Assembly (NCBI GenBank): GCA_047617105.1
Contig: JBLGCB010000399.1
Location: forward strand, 1-6,379
Origin: JABSOG01 sp047617105
Lineage (GTDB): Bacteria > Pseudomonadota > Gammaproteobacteria > Enterobacterales > Alteromonadaceae
Reading direction: 5' to 3'
Length of the DNA stretch: 6,379 nucleotides
Shown: positions 6,304 through 6,379 of the stretch, piece by piece
Position numbering within the stretch: the stretch's first letter is position 1
Layout of the letters: the number at the start of each line of letters is the position of its first letter
The notes under the pieces: generated by a model
The model's database searches: none
The model's input: the letters and a program-made list of their open reading frames with translations, nothing else
What the model was told of the DNA's origin: nothing
Program-made: the position numbers and the translations under genes

Positions 6304-6379
6304 TTCAGCGCACTCATCTTTCGCCCCATAACGGCGTTATTGTCGTACTCAAACAGTTACATATGACCTATATGCGCCT
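6304..6379. other. Downstream of the peptide gene; palindrome and possible start of a next gene
   Basis: ATAACGGCGTTAT (6328-6340) has 6-bp arms around one central base. It could form only a weak 5-bp hairpin and has no T-run, so it is not a convincing terminator. An ATG at 6363 opens a frame to the window edge (MTYMR...), 59 nt after the peptide stop, but has no clear ribosome site and only five complete codons. The peptide transcript may continue rightward into a further gene. Confidence 0.25.

Noticed and set aside
6146..6331. Alternative 61-residue ORF in another frame overlapping the small peptide gene
   Set aside because: It has no ribosome site before its ATG, whereas the 59-residue frame has AGGA at a workable distance and a sensible composition. 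A hydrophobic stretch in the alternative frame kept it in mind, but it is less likely.

Overview
The window looks like chromosome of a gammaproteobacterium of moderate-to-low GC, perhaps a marine Alteromonadales-type organism such as Shewanella or a relative. That placement rests on codon use, Gln-rich proteins and general gene style, not on a marker gene, so it is tentative.

Layout: five genes lie on the minus strand and read right to left. In transcription order they are: an AMP-forming acyl-CoA ligase that most resembles malonyl-CoA synthetases (5840-4347); a small membrane methyltransferase of the isoprenylcysteine/phospholipid methyltransferase type (4246-3800); an alpha/beta hydrolase (3701-2829); a calcineurin-like metallophosphoesterase (2826-2056), separated from the hydrolase by only 2 nt; and, after a repeat-bearing 134-bp gap, a large protein that runs off the left edge (1921-1). 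That last protein joins a CHAT (caspase-like) domain to a STAND-like P-loop NTPase. Its CHAT fold is recognisable, but both catalytic positions appear to be replaced.

A 283-bp divergent intergenic region separates the ligase from a plus-strand gene for a 59-residue basic peptide (6124-6303). The peptide ends in a 19-residue segment with a Cys at each end and aromatic residues between, which resembles a precursor or bacteriocin-like peptide. The intergenic region holds a perfect 12-bp palindrome and a candidate promoter in each direction. The final 76 bases hold no complete gene.

How the parts work together is uncertain. The hydrolase and phosphoesterase are clearly coupled, and the ligase, methyltransferase and hydrolase could handle acyl or lipid-like small molecules. 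The CHAT-NTPase and the Cys-bounded peptide are the unusual elements. No maturase, transporter or partner protease is visible, so any combined system is a hypothesis that needs the flanking sequence.
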